A stretch of 64,000 nucleotides of DNA from Streptomyces angustmyceticus (GCF_019933235.1 NZ_CP082945.1:1922001-1986000); one strand, 5' to 3'. Shown: positions 26,039 through 36,000, numbered from the stretch's first letter. Made by a program: numbers and translations. The notes: a model not told the origin generated them from the letters alone.

Positions 26039-28384
26039 TCACCGCAGCGTGAGGCGGGGCTTCGGTGCATCGGTGCGTCCGGTCGGCGGGGTGCGGCTGC
26101 CCGCCTGATAGGGCAGCGGCCAGGGAGCGCCGGGGCCCGCGTACCCCTGATCGGCCGCGGCGTGCAGCGTCCAGTGCGGGTCGTACAGATGCGGTCGGGC
26201 CAGCGCGCACAGGTCCGCGCGCCCCGCGAGCACCAGGGAGTTGACGTCGTCCCAGGAGGAGATGGCGCCGACCGCGATGACCGGCACGCCGAGGGTGTTG
26301 CGGATGCGGTCGGCGAACGGGGTCTGGTACGAGCGGCCGAAGTCGGGGCGTTCGTCGGGGACGACCTGTCCGGTGGACACATCGATGGCATCGGCGCCGT
26401 GCTCGGCGAAGGCCCGCGCGATCGCGACCGCGTCGTCCGCGGTGGTGCCGCCCTCCGCCCAGTCGGTCGCGGAGATCCGGACCGTCATCGGGCGCCCGGC
26501 CGGCCACACGGCGCGGACCGCGTCGAAGACCTCCAGCGGGAACCGCAGCCGGGCCGTGAGGTCGCCGCCGTAGGCGTCGGTGCGGTGGTTGGTGAGCGGC
26601 GAGAGGAAGCCGGAGAGCAGGTAGCCGTGGGCGCAGTGGAGTTCGAGGAGGTCGAAGCCCGCGCGGGCAGCGGACTCGGCGGAGCGGACGAACTGCTCGC
26701 GGACGGTGTCCAGTTCGTCCCCGGTCAGCGCATGCGGGACCTGGTTGACGCCGGCGCGGTAGGGGAGTTCGGAGGGGGCCACGAGCGGCCAGTTGCCGTC
26801 CTGGAGCGGCTGGTCGATGCCCTCCCACATCAGCCGGGTCGAGCCCTTGCGGCCGGAGTGGCCGAGCTGGACGCCGATGGCCGTGCCGGGCGCGGAGGTG
26901 TGGACGAAGTCGGTAACCCGGCGCCAGGCCGTCTCGTGTTCCGGCGCGTAGAGCCCCGTACAGCCCGGGGTGATCCGGCCCTCGGGGCTGACGCACACCA
27001 TCTCCGTCATCACCAGCCCGGCGCCGCCCAGCGCGCGGGCGCCGAGGTGGACGAGGTGGAAGTCGCCCGGTGTGCCGTCGCCGTCCCCGGCGGAGTACAT
27101 GTCCATCGGGGAGACCACGACCCGGTTGCGCAGCGTCAGTTCCCCCAGCCGGAACGGCGTGAACATGGGGGGCGTGGCCTCCGGGGTGCCCGCCTCGTGC
27201 TCGACGGCGGCGACGAATCCGGCGTCGCGCAGCCGCAGGTTGTCGTGGGTGACGCGGCGGCTGCGGGTGAGGAGGTTGAAGGCGAACTGGTGGGGCGGCT
27301 GGTCCAGGTAGGTGCCCAGCTCCTCGAACCAGGCGAGGCTGGCGCGGGCGGCGCGCTGGGTGGAGGCGACGACCGGACGGCGCTCCTCCTCGTACGCGGC
27401 CAGGGCCGTGGCGGTGTCGGGCTGCTCCTGGAGGCAGGCCGCCAGCGCGAGGGCGTCCTCGACGGCGAGCTTGGTGCCGGAGCCGATGGAGAAGTGCGCG
27501 GTGTGCGCGGCGTCGCCGAGCAGCACCGTGTTGCCGTGCGACCAGCGGTCGTTGACGACCGTGCGGAAGGCGATCCAGCTGGAGTTGTTGGAGCGCAGCG
27601 ACCGGCCGCGCAGGGCGTCGGTGAAGATCTTGGCGCACCACTCCGCCGACTCGCGCTCGTCGCAGCGGTCGAGTCCGGCGGCCCGCCAGACCTCCTCGCG
27701 CATCTCGACGATGACCGTGCTGGCCCCGAGCGTGCCCTCGTCCGTCCCGGAGACGGACGCCCCGGTGGAGCGCGCCTCGGGGTGCGGGGCGGGCGACGGA
27801 CCAGCGAAGGGGTAGGCGTGGAGCTGTACGACGCCGTGCTCGGTCTCGGCGATCTCGAAGCGGAAGGCGTCGAAGGCGAAGTCGGCGGCGAGCCAGATGT
27901 AGCGGCAGCGGTGGGTGGTCAGCTGCGGGCGGAAGGCGTCGGCGTGGGCGGTGCGGGTCGCGCTGTGCACCCCGTCGGCGGCGATCACCAGGTCGTACTC
28001 GCGGGCCAGTTCGGCGGCGGGCGGGGCCTCGGTACGGAAGCGCAGGTCGACGCCGAGGTCGCGGCAGCGCCGGTGGAGCACCGCCAGCAGCCGGCGCCGC
28101 CCCAGCGCCGCGAAGCCGTGGCCGCCGGAGGTCAGGGTGCGGCCGCGGCGCACGATGTCGATGTCGTCCCAGCGGACGAACTCCGCCTGGAGGGCGCGGT
28201 AGACCTCCGGGTCGGCGTGCTCGATGCCGCCGAGGGTCTCGTCGGAGAGCACCACACCGAAACCGAAGGTGTCGTCGGGCGCGTTGCGCTCCCAGACGGT
28301 GATCTCGCGGGTGGGGTCGAGGCGCTTGAGGAGGACCGCGGCGTACAGCCCGCCCGGTCCCCCGCCGATGACGGCGACCCGCAT
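26039..28384 (-). CDS. Anthraniloyl-CoA (2-aminobenzoyl-CoA) monooxygenase/reductase
   Basis: 781 aa from ATG 28384, 2 nt after the hydratase stop. The N-terminal half is a flavoprotein monooxygenase: GGGPGG at residues 7-12, a GDAAHTAHFSIGSGTKLA motif near 290. The C-terminal half from about 400 is an old-yellow-enzyme domain (VVVSPMDMYSAGDG, then HCAHGYLLSGFLSP and VIAVGAISSWDD). This fusion is diagnostic of the enzyme described in Azoarcus evansii (762 aa), which hydroxylates and then reduces the ring of 2-aminobenzoyl-CoA, using O2, NADH and two flavins. Related fusions also occur in natural-product pathways, so a biosynthetic role is possible. It shares an operon with the enoyl-CoA hydratase. 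Confidence 0.9.
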   Translation of the reverse strand: MRVAVIGGGPGGLYAAVLLKRLDPTREITVWERNAPDDTFGFGVVLSDETLGGIEHADPEVYRALQAEFVRWDDIDIVRRGRTLTSGGHGFAALGRRRLLAVLHRRCRDLGVDLRFRTEAPPAAELAREYDLVIAADGVHSATRTAHADAFRPQLTTHRCRYIWLAADFAFDAFRFEIAETEHGVVQLHAYPFAGPSPAPHPEARSTGASVSGTDEGTLGASTVIVEMREEVWRAAGLDRCDERESAEWCAKIFTDALRGRSLRSNNSSWIAFRTVVNDRWSHGNTVLLGDAAHTAHFSIGSGTKLAVEDALALAACLQEQPDTATALAAYEEERRPVVASTQRAARASLAWFEELGTYLDQPPHQFAFNLLTRSRRVTHDNLRLRDAGFVAAVEHEAGTPEATPPMFTPFRLGELTLRNRVVVSPMDMYSAGDGDGTPGDFHLVHLGARALGGAGLVMTEMVCVSPEGRITPGCTGLYAPEHETAWRRVTDFVHTSAPGTAIGVQLGHSGRKGSTRLMWEGIDQPLQDGNWPLVAPSELPYRAGVNQVPHALTGDELDTVREQFVRSAESAARAGFDLLELHCAHGYLLSGFLSPLTNHRTDAYGGDLTARLRFPLEVFDAVRAVWPAGRPMTVRISATDWAEGGTTADDAVAIARAFAEHGADAIDVSTGQVVPDERPDFGRSYQTPFADRIRNTLGVPVIAVGAISSWDDVNSLVLAGRADLCALARPHLYDPHWTLHAAADQGYAGPGAPWPLPYQAGSRTPPTGRTDAPKPRLTLR

Positions 28385-28386
28385 GC

Positions 28387-29214
28387 TTATTTCCCCTGCC
28401 ACTTGGGCGTCCGCTTCTCGGTGAAAGCGGCGTGGAACTCGGCGTAGTCCGCGCTGTTCATCAGCAGCGCCTGGGTGGCGGCGTCCATCTCGACGGCGGC
28501 GGCCAGCGGCATGTCGAGCTCCGCGGTGAGCAGCGCCTTGGTCTGGGCGTGCGCCAGCGCGGGCCCCTCGGCGAGCCGTCGGGCGAGCGCCGCGGCCGCC
28601 TCGTCGACCCGGCCCTCGTCGGCCAGTTCGCTGATCAGGCCGAGCCGTTCGGCCTCCGGCGCCCGGACGGCGTCGCCGAGCATCAGCAGCCGGGTGGCGT
28701 GGCCGAGGCCGATCACCCGCGGCAGCAGGTAGGCCGCGCCCATGTCCCCGCCGGAGAGGCCGACCTTGGTGAACAGGAAGGCGAAGCGGGCGGACGGGTC
28801 GGCGACGCGGAAGTCCGCGGCCAGCGCGAGCACCGCGCCCGCTCCGGCGGCGACCCCGTGCACCGCCGCGATCACCGGGAACGGGCACTCCCGCACGGCC
28901 CTGACGACCTGCCCGGTCATCCGGTTGAAGTCCAGGAGCTGCCCGGTGTCCATGTCCAGGGTGGCGCCGATGATCTCCTCGACGTCCCCGCCGGAGCAGA
29001 AGCCGCGCCCCTCCCCCGCGAGCACCAGGGCCCGCACCGAGCGCTCCCTGGACAGCTCCGCGAGCAGGTCACGGAGGTCGGCGTAGGCCTCGAAGGTGAG
29101 CGCATTGAGTTTGTCCGGGCGCGCCAGCGTGACGGTGACGATCCCGTCCTTCCTGGTCACGCGGATGTGCTGCCAGGTGTCGGTGCTGCGGGCTGATCCT
29201 GCGAACGGGCTCAT
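28387..29214 (-). CDS. Enoyl-CoA hydratase/isomerase (crotonase) family protein
   Basis: 275 aa, normal family length. Oxyanion-hole segments are ALVLAGEGRGFCSGGDVEE near residue 65 and AAVHGVAAGAGAVLALAAD near 115. FLFTKVGLSGGDMGAAYLLP follows; a glutamate usual in hydratases at the first catalytic position appears replaced by G/D here, so isomerase or hydrolase chemistry cannot be excluded. It ends with the common crotonase tail FTEKRTPKW. The stop is 2 nt from the monooxygenase start, so the two are coupled. Expected role: hydration or ring opening of the non-aromatic CoA ester made by that enzyme. The operator-like motif at 29,291-29,321 lies 77 nt upstream. Confidence 0.88.
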   Translation of the reverse strand: MSPFAGSARSTDTWQHIRVTRKDGIVTVTLARPDKLNALTFEAYADLRDLLAELSRERSVRALVLAGEGRGFCSGGDVEEIIGATLDMDTGQLLDFNRMTGQVVRAVRECPFPVIAAVHGVAAGAGAVLALAADFRVADPSARFAFLFTKVGLSGGDMGAAYLLPRVIGLGHATRLLMLGDAVRAPEAERLGLISELADEGRVDEAAAALARRLAEGPALAHAQTKALLTAELDMPLAAAVEMDAATQALLMNSADYAEFHAAFTEKRTPKWQGK

Positions 29215-29290
29215 CGGGCTGCCTGCCCCCTTTGGCCGACCGGCCGGGTGGATGGTGTTCCGGATGCCCTGCCGAAGTTATCACCGATTC

Positions 29291-29321
29291 ATGACTGTCG
29301 TCACGAGGACGCGATAGTGGC
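29291..29321. promoter_or_regulatory. Second copy of the aryl-CoA operator motif
   Basis: GACTGTCGTCACGAGGACG (29,293-29,311) matches the 18,223 site at 16 of 19 positions, and similarity continues to 22 of 31. It precedes the minus-strand hydratase-monooxygenase operon. Inferred target of the PaaX-type regulator. Confidence 0.55.
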
Positions 29322-29425
29322 GTGGTGGGGGGTGAGGGGTGCGGCGAGCGTGGGTCGGGGGTGGGGTCGGGAGTCGGGGGCTGGGGCTGGGACTGGGGCC
29401 GGGACTGGTCGAAGGTCCCGGCCGT

Positions 29426-29445
29426 CGCATGACGGAGGTCATGCG
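29426..29445. promoter_or_regulatory. Perfect palindrome CGCATGAC-GGAG-GTCATGCG
   Basis: 8-bp perfect arms with a 4-bp spacer, 109 nt upstream of the ATP-binding gene. The symmetry and spacing are typical of a dimeric regulator site (NarL/LuxR-like). The bound protein is unknown. Confidence 0.5.
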
Positions 29446-29554
29446 CATTCCGGCCGCATGCCCCTGATTCAGCGGGGTCGGCGCTTCCTACCGTGGACGT
29501 GTCCCGCCGGCCTCAGGAATCCGACCTGGTCTTCTGTGAACGGAACGCACAGGC

Positions 29555-30361
29555 ATGCTGGAACCGCCCGCCACCCCGACCTGGCGCATCACGCTCCCCC
29601 GCAGCTCCACCGCCGTCCCCATCGCCCGTGCGATGGTCAGGACCGCGATGCAGGACCTCCGGGCGACGGCCGACCGCACGACCGCTCAGCTGCTGACCGC
29701 CGAACTGGTCACCAACGCCCTCCGGCACACCCGCGACACCGACCCCATCGAGCTGGTGGTGGAGCTGCGCCCGGCCGGCTGCCGCATCGAGGTCCACGAC
29801 GGCGATTCCTACCTCGTCCGGGGACTCGGCAGCCCGCCTTCCCCGGAGGGCGGCGCGGGGGATGGCCATGGCTACGGGGACGACGCGGCGGATGGTCGCG
29901 GTTCGGAGGGCGGAGCGGCAGGCGGTCGCTCCACCGGCGACGGCCGCCTTCCGACACAGCGCGGGGAGGACGGCGGGCAGGCCGGGGACGGTGACGGGGT
30001 GGAGGTCGCCGGGCGGGAGGACGCCGGGCGGGAGGACGCGCGCGACGGAGACGGTCACGGACACAGTGACGGTGACTATGACGGTGACGGTGACGGTGAC
30101 GGTGACGGCAGGGAGGATGCCGGGCGCGACGGGACGGGCGTCGGCGGCGGGGACGTGGACGACGACGCGGATGCCGATGCCGACGCCGATGCCGACGCCG
30201 ACGGACCCCCCGGCACGTCGCGCATCGACAGCACCACGCCGAGCTGCCGCGGCCTGCTGCTGGTCCGGTCGCTCAGTCGTGCCTCCGGCTGCCGCCCCAC
30301 GCCGCGCGGCAAGGCCGTCTGGTTCACCCTGCCCGAGCGGCAGCGCTCGCGCCGCCGCTGA
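29555..30361 (+). CDS. RsbW-like ATP-binding (HATPase_c_2) regulator with a repeat-rich insertion
   Basis: 268 aa, about twice the usual 130-150 aa of Streptomyces anti-sigma-factor-like ATPases. The N-box AELVTNALRHT (Glu50, Asn54) and the G1 box EVHDGDSYLV (about 79-88) are intact. The final lid/G-box part, GLLLVRSLSRASG to AVWFTLP, starts near residue 230. Between them lies about 130 residues of Gly/Asp/Ala-rich low complexity encoded by hexamer repeats, GACGGT (30,068-30,109) and GAYGCC (30,170-30,199). The insertion falls in the flexible ATP-lid loop, so the fold may still close. Family role: binding and phosphorylating anti-sigma antagonists; the partner here is unknown. It is convergent with argF, 18 bp apart. 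Confidence 0.75.
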   Translation: MLEPPATPTWRITLPRSSTAVPIARAMVRTAMQDLRATADRTTAQLLTAELVTNALRHTRDTDPIELVVELRPAGCRIEVHDGDSYLVRGLGSPPSPEGGAGDGHGYGDDAADGRGSEGGAAGGRSTGDGRLPTQRGEDGGQAGDGDGVEVAGREDAGREDARDGDGHGHSDGDYDGDGDGDGDGREDAGRDGTGVGGGDVDDDADADADADADADGPPGTSRIDSTTPSCRGLLLVRSLSRASGCRPTPRGKAVWFTLPERQRSRRR

Positions 30362-30379
30362 GGCCGAGGTCCGGGGGCC

Positions 30380-31384
30380 CTACCGGGCGAGCGTCGCGAC
30401 CAGCACCGCCTTGATCGTGTGCATCCGGTTCTCCGCCTCGTCGAAGACGACGGAGTGCGCGGACTCGAAGACCTCGTCGGTGACCTCCAGCGACGACAGT
30501 CCGTGCCGGGCGTGGATCTCCCGGCCGACCGCGGTGCCGAGGTCGTGGTACGCGGGCAGGCAGTGCAGGAACTTCACCTCCGGCTTGCCGGTCGCGCGCA
30601 GCACGTCCATCGTGACCGCGTACGGGGCGAGCAGCGCGATCCGCTCGTCCCACACCTCCTTGGGCTCGCCCATGGAGACCCAGACATCGGTCGTCACGAA
30701 GTCCGCGCCGCGCACGCCCTCGGCGACGTCCTCGGTGAGGGTGATACGGGCGCCACTGCTCTCGGCGAGCGTCGTCGCCTGCGCGACCACCGTCTCCTCG
30801 GGCCAGAGCTGCCGGGGCGCGACGATCCGTACGTCCATGCCGAGCAGGGCGCCGGTGACGAGGTAGGAGTTGCCCATGTTGTTGCGGGCGTCGCCGAGGT
30901 AGGCGAAGGCGGTCTCGGTCAGCGGGCGGCCCCCGCCGTGCTCGACCATGGTCAGCACGTCCGCGAGCATCTGGGTCGGGTGCCAGTCGTCGGTCAGCCC
31001 GTTGAAGACGGGCACTCCGGCGTGGGCCGCCAGCTCCTCCACGTCGGACTGCCGGCTCCCGCGGAACTCGATACCGTCGAACATCCGGCCGAGGACCCGA
31101 GCGGTGTCCTTCACCGACTCCTTGTGCCCGATCTGCGAGCCGGACGGGTCCAGGTACGTGGTCGAGGCACCCTGGTCCGCGGCCGCGACCTCGAAGGAGC
31201 AGCGGGTCCGGGTCGAGGTCTTCTCGAAGATCAGGGCGATGTTCCTGCCCCGGAGACGGGGAACCTCGGTGCCGGCGCGCTTGGCCGCTTTGAGCTCGGC
31301 CGCCAGGTCGATCAGTCGGCGGAATTCCTCGGCGCTGAAGTCCAGCTCCTTGAGGAAGTGGCGGCCCGTGAGGTCTATCGCCAT
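30380..31384 (-). CDS. argF: Ornithine carbamoyltransferase
   Basis: 334 aa from ATG 31384, with AGGAG 8 nt upstream; a longer in-frame start was rejected. Carbamoyl-phosphate motif STRTRCSFE, the HPTQ motif in [11 protein letters not shown], the catalytic HCLPAYHD and the ornithine SMG loop (DVWVSMGEP) are all present. Reaction: carbamoyl phosphate + ornithine to citrulline, or the reverse in the deiminase pathway. Arginine deiminase lies upstream on the same strand (267 bp), so this copy probably works as the catabolic enzyme (arcB-like) even though the sequence alone does not separate the two. No carbamate kinase is next to it. Confidence 0.9.
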   Translation of the reverse strand: MAIDLTGRHFLKELDFSAEEFRRLIDLAAELKAAKRAGTEVPRLRGRNIALIFEKTSTRTRCSFEVAAADQGASTTYLDPSGSQIGHKESVKDTARVLGRMFDGIEFRGSRQSDVEELAAHAGVPVFNGLTDDWHPTQMLADVLTMVEHGGGRPLTETAFAYLGDARNNMGNSYLVTGALLGMDVRIVAPRQLWPEETVVAQATTLAESSGARITLTEDVAEGVRGADFVTTDVWVSMGEPKEVWDERIALLAPYAVTMDVLRATGKPEVKFLHCLPAYHDLGTAVGREIHARHGLSSLEVTDEVFESAHSVVFDEAENRMHTIKAVLVATLAR

Positions 31385-31433
31385 GGGGTGGGCTCCTGAG
31401 GTTCGCGGCAGTCGGGACGGACTCGGACTCCGG

Positions 31434-31470
31434 AAGTGTATACGCACTCCCGTATCTCTATACGGAGCCA
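31434..31470. promoter_or_regulatory. Candidate ArgR-type operator upstream of argF
   Basis: GTATAC (31,438-31,443) and the inverted repeat CCGTAT-CTCT-ATACGG (31,450-31,465) stand out as AT-rich symmetry in a GC-rich promoter, 50-80 nt before the ATG. ArgR boxes are AT-rich paired palindromes, so an ArgR or ADI-pathway regulator is plausible. The motif does not clearly match the published box. Confidence 0.45.
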
Positions 31471-31500
31471 CCGGTCCCGCACGGTCCGGTACCTCCCCGG

Positions 31501-31601
31501 AACGGAACCAGGCCGGCGGACCGGCGCGCCCCTGCTCGGAACCGGGTCCCGGCCCCCGTAAACGGAACCAGGCCCCGCTTCCACGGACGGAACCGGGTCC
31601 C
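31501..31601. repeat. Alternating CGGAACCAGG / CGGAACCGGGTCCC repeats between argF and arcA
   Basis: AACGGAACCAGGCC occurs at 31,501 and 31,561 (exactly 60 bp apart). CGGAACCGGGTCCC occurs at 31,537 and 31,588. The four copies alternate in a noncoding gap and may be binding sites or a decayed duplication. Confidence 0.8.
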
Positions 31602-31651
31602 GTCCCGGGAAGGGTTACCCCGTCACGCCCCGGACGGATCCGGGCTCACGC

Positions 31652-32887
31652 TCAGGCTGCCCCGGGTACCGCGTCCCTCGCCACCGGGCAGCTCATACAG
31701 CGCGGCCCGCCGCGCCCGCGTCCCAGCTCACTCCCCGGAATGGTGATCACCTCGATGCCGCGTTTGCGGAGGAAGGTGTTCGTGGTGACGTTGCGCTCGT
31801 ACGCCACCACCACGCCCGGCTCCACCGCCAGCACGTTGCAGCCGTCGTCCCACTGCTCACGCTCGGCCGAGTGCACGTCCTGGGTCGCGGTCAGCACCCG
31901 GATGTCGGACAGGCCCAGCGCGGCCGCTATGGCGCGGTGCATATGCTCCGGCGGATGATCGGTGACCTTCAGGTCCTGGTCGCCCGAGCCCGGCTCGATG
32001 GTGTACGAGCGGAGCATCCCCAGCCCCTCGTACTGGGTGAAGGTATCGCCGTCGATCATGGTCATGACGGTATCGAGATGCATGAAGGCCCGGCGCTTGG
32101 GCATGTCGAGCGCCACGATCGTGCGTGCGGAACCCGCCGCGAACAGCCCCCGCGCCAGCAGCTCCACGGCCTGCGGCGTGGTGCGTTCGCTCATCCCGAT
32201 CAGCACCGCGCCACTGCCCATCACCAGGACGTCGCCGCCCTCGATGGTCGAGGGGAAGTCCGCCTGCCCCTCGGACCAGACGTGGAAGTCCTGGTCGCGG
32301 AAGAGCGGGTGGTGGCGGTAGATCGCCTCGTAGTGCACGGTCTCACGCTGCCGGGCGGGCCAGCGCATCGAGTTGATCGAGACGCCGTCGTAGATCCAGG
32401 CGGAGGTGTCACGGGTGAAGAGGTGGTTGGGCAGCGGGCCCAGCAGGAAGTCGTCGAGATCCATCACATGGAAGCGGACCGAGGTCGGTTCGGCATGCCG
32501 CTCCAGGAACTCACGCTTGGTCATGCCGCCGACCAGCGCTTCCACCAGCTCCGGCACCGGCAGTTCGTCGAAGGCCGACCGCAGGTGATCGGTGGCCAGC
32601 GGCCCGTATTCCTTCTCGTCGAAGACCCGGTCGAGGATCAGCGTCCGCGCTGCGGGGATCTGCAGGCTCTCGGCCAGCAGGTCCCCGAAGAGGTGCACCT
32701 CCACCCCCCGGTCGCGCAGCACGTCCGCGAACCCGTCGTGCTCGGCCCGCGCCCGGCGCACCCACAGCACGTCGTCGAAGAGCAAGGCGTCCTTGTTCGA
32801 GGGCGTGAGCCGCTTCAGCTCCAGATCGGGGCGGTGCAGGATGACCCGGCGCAGCCGCCCGGCCTCGGAGTCGACTTGGAATCCCAT
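31652..32887 (-). CDS. arcA: Arginine deiminase
   Basis: 411 aa, the usual length. Motifs of the guanidine-modifying fold are present: [13 protein letters not shown], the EGGDVLVMG loop, the catalytic histidine in [14 protein letters not shown] and the C-terminal catalytic cysteine (Cys397) in GGPRCMSCP. Reaction: arginine + water to citrulline + ammonia, cytoplasmic. With the adjacent ornithine carbamoyltransferase it gives the first two steps of arginine fermentation; the kinase step would have to be elsewhere. It is separated from argF by a repeat-bearing 267-bp gap, so independent promoters are likely. Confidence 0.93.
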   Translation of the reverse strand: MGFQVDSEAGRLRRVILHRPDLELKRLTPSNKDALLFDDVLWVRRARAEHDGFADVLRDRGVEVHLFGDLLAESLQIPAARTLILDRVFDEKEYGPLATDHLRSAFDELPVPELVEALVGGMTKREFLERHAEPTSVRFHVMDLDDFLLGPLPNHLFTRDTSAWIYDGVSINSMRWPARQRETVHYEAIYRHHPLFRDQDFHVWSEGQADFPSTIEGGDVLVMGSGAVLIGMSERTTPQAVELLARGLFAAGSARTIVALDMPKRRAFMHLDTVMTMIDGDTFTQYEGLGMLRSYTIEPGSGDQDLKVTDHPPEHMHRAIAAALGLSDIRVLTATQDVHSAEREQWDDGCNVLAVEPGVVVAYERNVTTNTFLRKRGIEVITIPGSELGRGRGGPRCMSCPVARDAVPGAA

Positions 32888-33010
32888 CCACCCATCTTGG
32901 CCGCTCGGACGCCTCGACGGAGGGAGTCGGGGGATGTCGGGTCGCCCGGGGCGGCGGCGGGACGGGCCGGGGGCGCTCCTCCTCCAGGCCCGTACGCCGC
33001 TTCGGCCCGT

Positions 33011-36000
33011 CTACAACCGCGGGTCCACCGGCTCCGACTCCAGCGCGAGCACCGCGAAGACCGCCTCGTGCACCCGCCACAGCGGTTCGCCCTCCGCCAG
33101 CCGGTCCAGCGCCTCCAGGCCCAGTGCGTACTCGCGCAGGGCCAGCGAGCGCTTGTGGCCCAGATGCCTGCTCCGCAGGCGTGCCAGGTTCTCCGGGCGG
33201 GTGTACTCCGGCCCGTAGACGATCCGCAGGTACTCGCGGCCACGGCACTTGACGCCCGGCTGGACGAGCCGACCGTCGCCCTGGCGTATCAGCGCCCGGA
33301 CCGGTTTGACGACCATGCCCTCGCCGCCGTCGGCGGTCAGCTCCAGCCACCAGGCGGTGCCCGCCGCGACCGACGACGGGTCCTCGGTGTCGACGATGAT
33401 CCGCCGCGTCGTGGCGAGCAGGCCGGGCCGGTCCGGGCCGCCGCCGGCCCCCGCGCCGCCCCGGGCCGTCACCGCGCCCTCCGCCGCGACGAGCCGGTCG
33501 ATCAGGGCCAGCTGGTCGGTGTGCGCCAGCCCGGCGAGGCTGCGGCCCTGCACCGCGAGAATCTGGAACGGCGCGAGCCGGACGCCTTCCAGGTCAGCGA
33601 GGCCGTCCGCCGCGGCGTGCCGGGCGTCCGCGGGATGCGGGGTGTCCGCCGCGTGCGGAGCATCTGCCGCGTACGGAGCATCTGCCGCGTGCGGGTCATC
33701 CGCCGTGCGCGATGCATCCGCCGCCCCCACGCGCCAGCAGTAGCGCCGGTACGCCTCCGTGAAGGCGGCGGCGTCCGCGGCCCGGTCCCGCTGCCGGGCG
33801 AGCAGCGGCGACACCTCGACCCCACGGGCGGCCGTCGCCTCCAGCGCACCGAGCACACCCGGGAACGCCGCACCGGCCGCCGCGCCCACGGCCGCGTACT
33901 GCCGGCGCAGCAGCCCCGTCGCCTTCAGCGACCACGGCATCAACTCGGCGTCCAACAGCAGCCAGCCGGTGTCCAGCTCGGCCCACAGACCGGCCTCCTC
34001 CGCGCAGTCCCGCACCCGCCGCAGGATGCGCTCGGTCGTCCCCGGGTCGTCGAAGAACGGCCGGCCGGTGCGGGTGTACAGGGCGCCCGAAGCCCCCTTC
34101 GGCACCCCGAAGGGGGTGCCTGCCGTGCCGTGCGTGCGAGGGCAGAGCTCCTCGGCCACCCTCTCGTCACGGCACACCAGGACCACGGCACGCGACCCCA
34201 TGTGCTTCTCCTCGCACACCACTTCCCGTACGCCGTCCGCCCGGTACCCGGCGAACGCCTCCGCCGGGTGCTCCAGGTAGCCGTCCTCCGCCGAGGTCGC
34301 GCACGGCGCCATCGTCGGCGGAAGGTACGGCAGCAGCCGCGGGTCGATCGCGAAGCGGCTCATCACCTCCAGCGCGGCCGCGGCGTTCTCCTCCTTGACC
34401 GCGAGCCGGCCCATGTACCGGGTCTCCACGACCCGCCGCCCGGCCACATCGTCCAGATCGAGCGGACGGCCGTCCGCCCCGCCGGGCGCCTCCGCGGCGA
34501 GCGGCCGCGCGGGCTCGTACCAGACCTGCTCCGCCGCCACGTCCACCAGCTCGCGTTCCGGCCAGCGCAGCGCTGTCATCGCTCCGCCGAAGACGCAGCC
34601 GGTGTCCAGGCAAAGGGTGTTGTTGAGCCAGTTGGCGCGCGGGGTGGGGGTGTGGCCGTAGACGACGGCGGCGCGGCCGCGGTAGTCCTCGGCCCACGGG
34701 TAGCGCACCGGCAGGCCGAACTCGTCGGTCTCGCCGGTCGTGTCGCCGTACAGTGCGAAGGACCGCACCCGGCCGGACGTCCGGCCGTGGTACTTCTCCG
34801 GCAGGCCGGCGTGGCAGACCACGAGTCCGCCGCCGTCCAGGACGTAGTGGCTGACCAGGCCGTGGACGAACGCCCCGGCCTCCGCGCGGAAGGCGGCGTC
34901 CTCCTTCTCCAGCTGCTCGATGGTCTCGGCGAGCCCGTGGGTGTGCTGGACCTTGCGGCCCTTGAGGTAGCGGCCGAGCTTGTTCTCGTGGTTGCCCGCC
35001 ACGCACAGCGCATGTCCGGCTCCGACCATGCCCATCACCAGCCGCAGCACTCCGGGGCTGTCCGGCCCGCGGTCCACCAGGTCGCCGACGAAGACCGCGG
35101 TACGGCCCTCGGGGTGCGCCGCGTCCACCGGCCGGCCCAGCGCGTCGCGCACCAGCGCATAGCCCAGCCTGCCGAGCAGGGTCTCCAGCTCGGCACGGCA
35201 GCCGTGGATGTCGCCGATGATGTCGAACGGGCCGGTGAGATGCCGCAGATCGTTGAACCGCCGCTCCCTGACGACCTCGGCCGACTCCACCTCCGCCACG
35301 CCGTGCAGGAGGTGCACCTTGCGGAAGCCCTCCCGCTCCAAGTGCCGCAGGGAACGGCGCAGTTCGCGCTGGTGGCGCTGGATGACCCGGCGGGGCAGCC
35401 CGGCTCGGTCGGCGCGCCCCGCGTTACGGGCGGCGCAGACCTGCTCGGGCACGTCCAGGACGATCGCCACGGGCAGCACGTCATGCTCCCGGGCCAGCCG
35501 CACCAGCTGGGCACGCGCCTCGGCCTGCACATTGGTCGCGTCCACGACCGTCAGCCGCCCGGCGGCCAGCCGCTTGGCCGCGATGAAGTGCAGCACCGAG
35601 AACGCGTCGCCGCTGGCACTCTGGTCGTTCTCGTCATCGCTGACCAGCCCCCGGCAGACGTCGGAGGAAAGCACCTCGGTCGGCCGGAAGTGCCGAGCGG
35701 CAAAGGTGGACTTGCCGGACCCGGTGGCCCCGATCAGCACCACCAGCGAGAGGTCGGGCACGGCGAGAGCCCGCCGCTCCGACTCGGTCTGGGACTGCGA
35801 CTCGGGCCGGGACTGCGGCTGGGGCTGCGGCTCGGGCCGGAGCTGCGGCTCGGGCCGGAGCTGCGGCTCGGGCCGGAGCTGCGGCTCGGGCCGGAGCTGC
35901 GGCTCAGGCTCCGGCCGGGGCTGCGGCTCGGGGGCACGCTCCTGCGGAGTGCTGCCCTCCGGCCGGCCTTCGTGCCCCTGCCGGCTCTCGCTCCCCTTCG

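Larger units (their letters stand above)
29215..29554. other. Divergent intergenic region, hydratase operon / ATP-binding regulator
   Basis: 340 bp with no supported gene. It holds the shared operator motif (29,291-29,321), a G-rich degenerate repeat of GGGCTGG/GGGACTGG units at about 29,350-29,410, and a perfect palindrome at 29,426-29,445. Confidence 0.7.

Noticed and set aside
35825..35896. 18-bp repeats as a CRISPR-like array
   Set aside because: Units are adjacent without spacers, inside a coding frame, and encode PEPQLR; this is a coding minisatellite.
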